Assembly: GCA_016716125.1 (NCBI GenBank)
Contig: JADJWZ010000036.1
Coordinates: 62,001 to 126,000 of the forward strand
Direction of reading: 5' to 3'
From: Ignavibacteria bacterium
GTDB taxonomy: Bacteria; Bacteroidota; Ignavibacteria; Tepidaquicellales; Tepidaquicellaceae
Length of the DNA stretch: 64,000 nt
In this document: piece by piece, positions 63,513 to 64,000 of the stretch
Position numbering within the stretch: position 1 is the first letter of the stretch
How the letters are laid out: every line of letters begins with the position of its first letter
Position numbers and translations under genes: made by a program
Notes under the pieces: generated by a model
The model's input: the letters and a program-made list of their open reading frames with translations, nothing else
Databases searched by the model: none
What the model was told of the DNA's origin: nothing

Positions 63513-64000
63513 TTATTTCTGACGCGGATTCTTAATATTCTTTCCGCTGATATTTCCCAGTCCGTCATATGCGGCATATTTGTACAGATCATGAAATGTA
63601 GGATAATTGAAAACAGTAGCAATGATATTGTCCAATGTCTTTTTATCCTGCACGAGTGTCATTCCATAATGAATTAGTTCTGAGGCAATTCTGCCGATGA
63701 TATGAACTCCGAGAATTATCTTTGTATCATTTTCAAAAACTAATTTTAGAAATCCGTCATCCGGTGAACCAAGAATTTTTCCTCTGGCAATATCGCAAAC
63801 CCTGCTGATGCCGGTACAATAATTTATCCCTTTTGAAACTGCATCCTGTTCCGTCTTTCCAACCATTGACACTTCAGGAACAGTATATATTCCGTAAGGA
63901 AAAACTTTATGAACGGAATCAAGGTCACGCGTATCATACATGTGAGTAATTGCAACTCTTCCCTGATCCATGCTTGTGCTGGCAAGCGCAGGAAATCCAA
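63513..64000 (-). CDS. Soluble pyridine nucleotide transhydrogenase-like flavoprotein (N-terminal part outside window)
   Basis: The frame is open to the right edge of the window (reading GFPALASTSMDQGRVA before an internal Met), so only the C-terminal about 160 residues are here. They form the dimerisation domain of the pyridine nucleotide-disulfide oxidoreductase family: PYGIYTVPEVSMVGKTEQDA, ARGKILGSPDDGFLKLVF, ILGVHIIGRIASELIHYG and VFNYPTFHDLYKYAA. The catalytic His-Glu pair of thiol-active relatives is not in HPTxxE form (NYPTFHD), as in SthA-type transhydrogenases. The assignment to SthA is likely but partial. Confidence 0.8.
   Translation of the reverse strand, partial: GFPALASTSMDQGRVAITHMYDTRDLDSVHKVFPYGIYTVPEVSMVGKTEQDAVSKGINYCTGISRVCDIARGKILGSPDDGFLKLVFENDTKIILGVHIIGRIASELIHYGMTLVQDKKTLDNIIATVFNYPTFHDLYKYAAYDGLGNISGKNIKNPRQK

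Overview
The window reads as AT-rich chromosomal DNA from a member of the Bacteroidota/Chlorobiota group. The best guess is an Ignavibacteria- or Kapabacteria-like lineage, inferred from protein character and not from a marker-gene tree. The evidence is a type IX secretion C-terminal sorting domain (61802-63379), many exported proteins ending in a dockerin-like calcium-binding module that closes on a proline, a TonB-dependent receptor, PorT-like barrels, a SUF operon and frequent TTG starts. No rRNA or tRNA was found.

Layout. 1-1311 is the 3' end of a secreted dockerin-type protein followed by two decayed copies of the same module. 1420-14717 is mostly housekeeping: a small membrane protein, an SDR enzyme, MsrA, a DUF4287/DUF5655 protein with a VOC protein, a YtcJ-type amidohydrolase, a subtilase, a polyprenyl synthase, HPr, Mfd and a DUF2130 coiled-coil protein. 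14789-17065 (minus) is a three-gene envelope module that may handle metals. 17128-21540 holds MsrB, a methyltransferase, a nitrilase, an alpha/beta hydrolase, a GNAT enzyme and a PaaE-like reductase. 21631-28018 (minus) is sufB-C-D-S-E-T. An IscR-type palindrome lies just upstream of sufB, and a decayed GxxExxY cassette bounded by 27-bp inverted repeats separates sufB from sufC. 28265-31674 is a second envelope module ending in a ZnuD-like TonB receptor.

31834-44043 is a run of three large exported proteins (a repeat-rich beta-solenoid, a LamG/P-domain protein and a subtilase), all with the shared dockerin-type C-terminus. They alternate with two paralogous helical proteins of unknown function, one of them frameshifted. 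41775-42046 and 44181-45223 are repeat islands. 45344-48543 is asnB-glnA. 48615-56896 is a colinear set of envelope genes (DUF1254, outer-membrane barrels, DUF202, SulP permease, DUF502). 57009-59934 carries a GH18 chitinase-like protein and a frameshifted protein, both with the dockerin module. The end holds a cupin, an AraC-type regulator, a type IX-sorted protein with an in-frame stop, and the C-terminal part of a transhydrogenase-like flavoprotein.

The main themes are: a mix-and-match family of exported proteins sharing one C-terminal cassette; several undescribed-looking non-coding structures (a four-copy TGTATACA array on an exact 23-bp period upstream of msrA, a cloverleaf-like inverted repeat at 35543-35644, and two 21-bp satellite arrays flanked by twin-hairpin repeats); and a degraded mobile-type cassette inside the suf operon.
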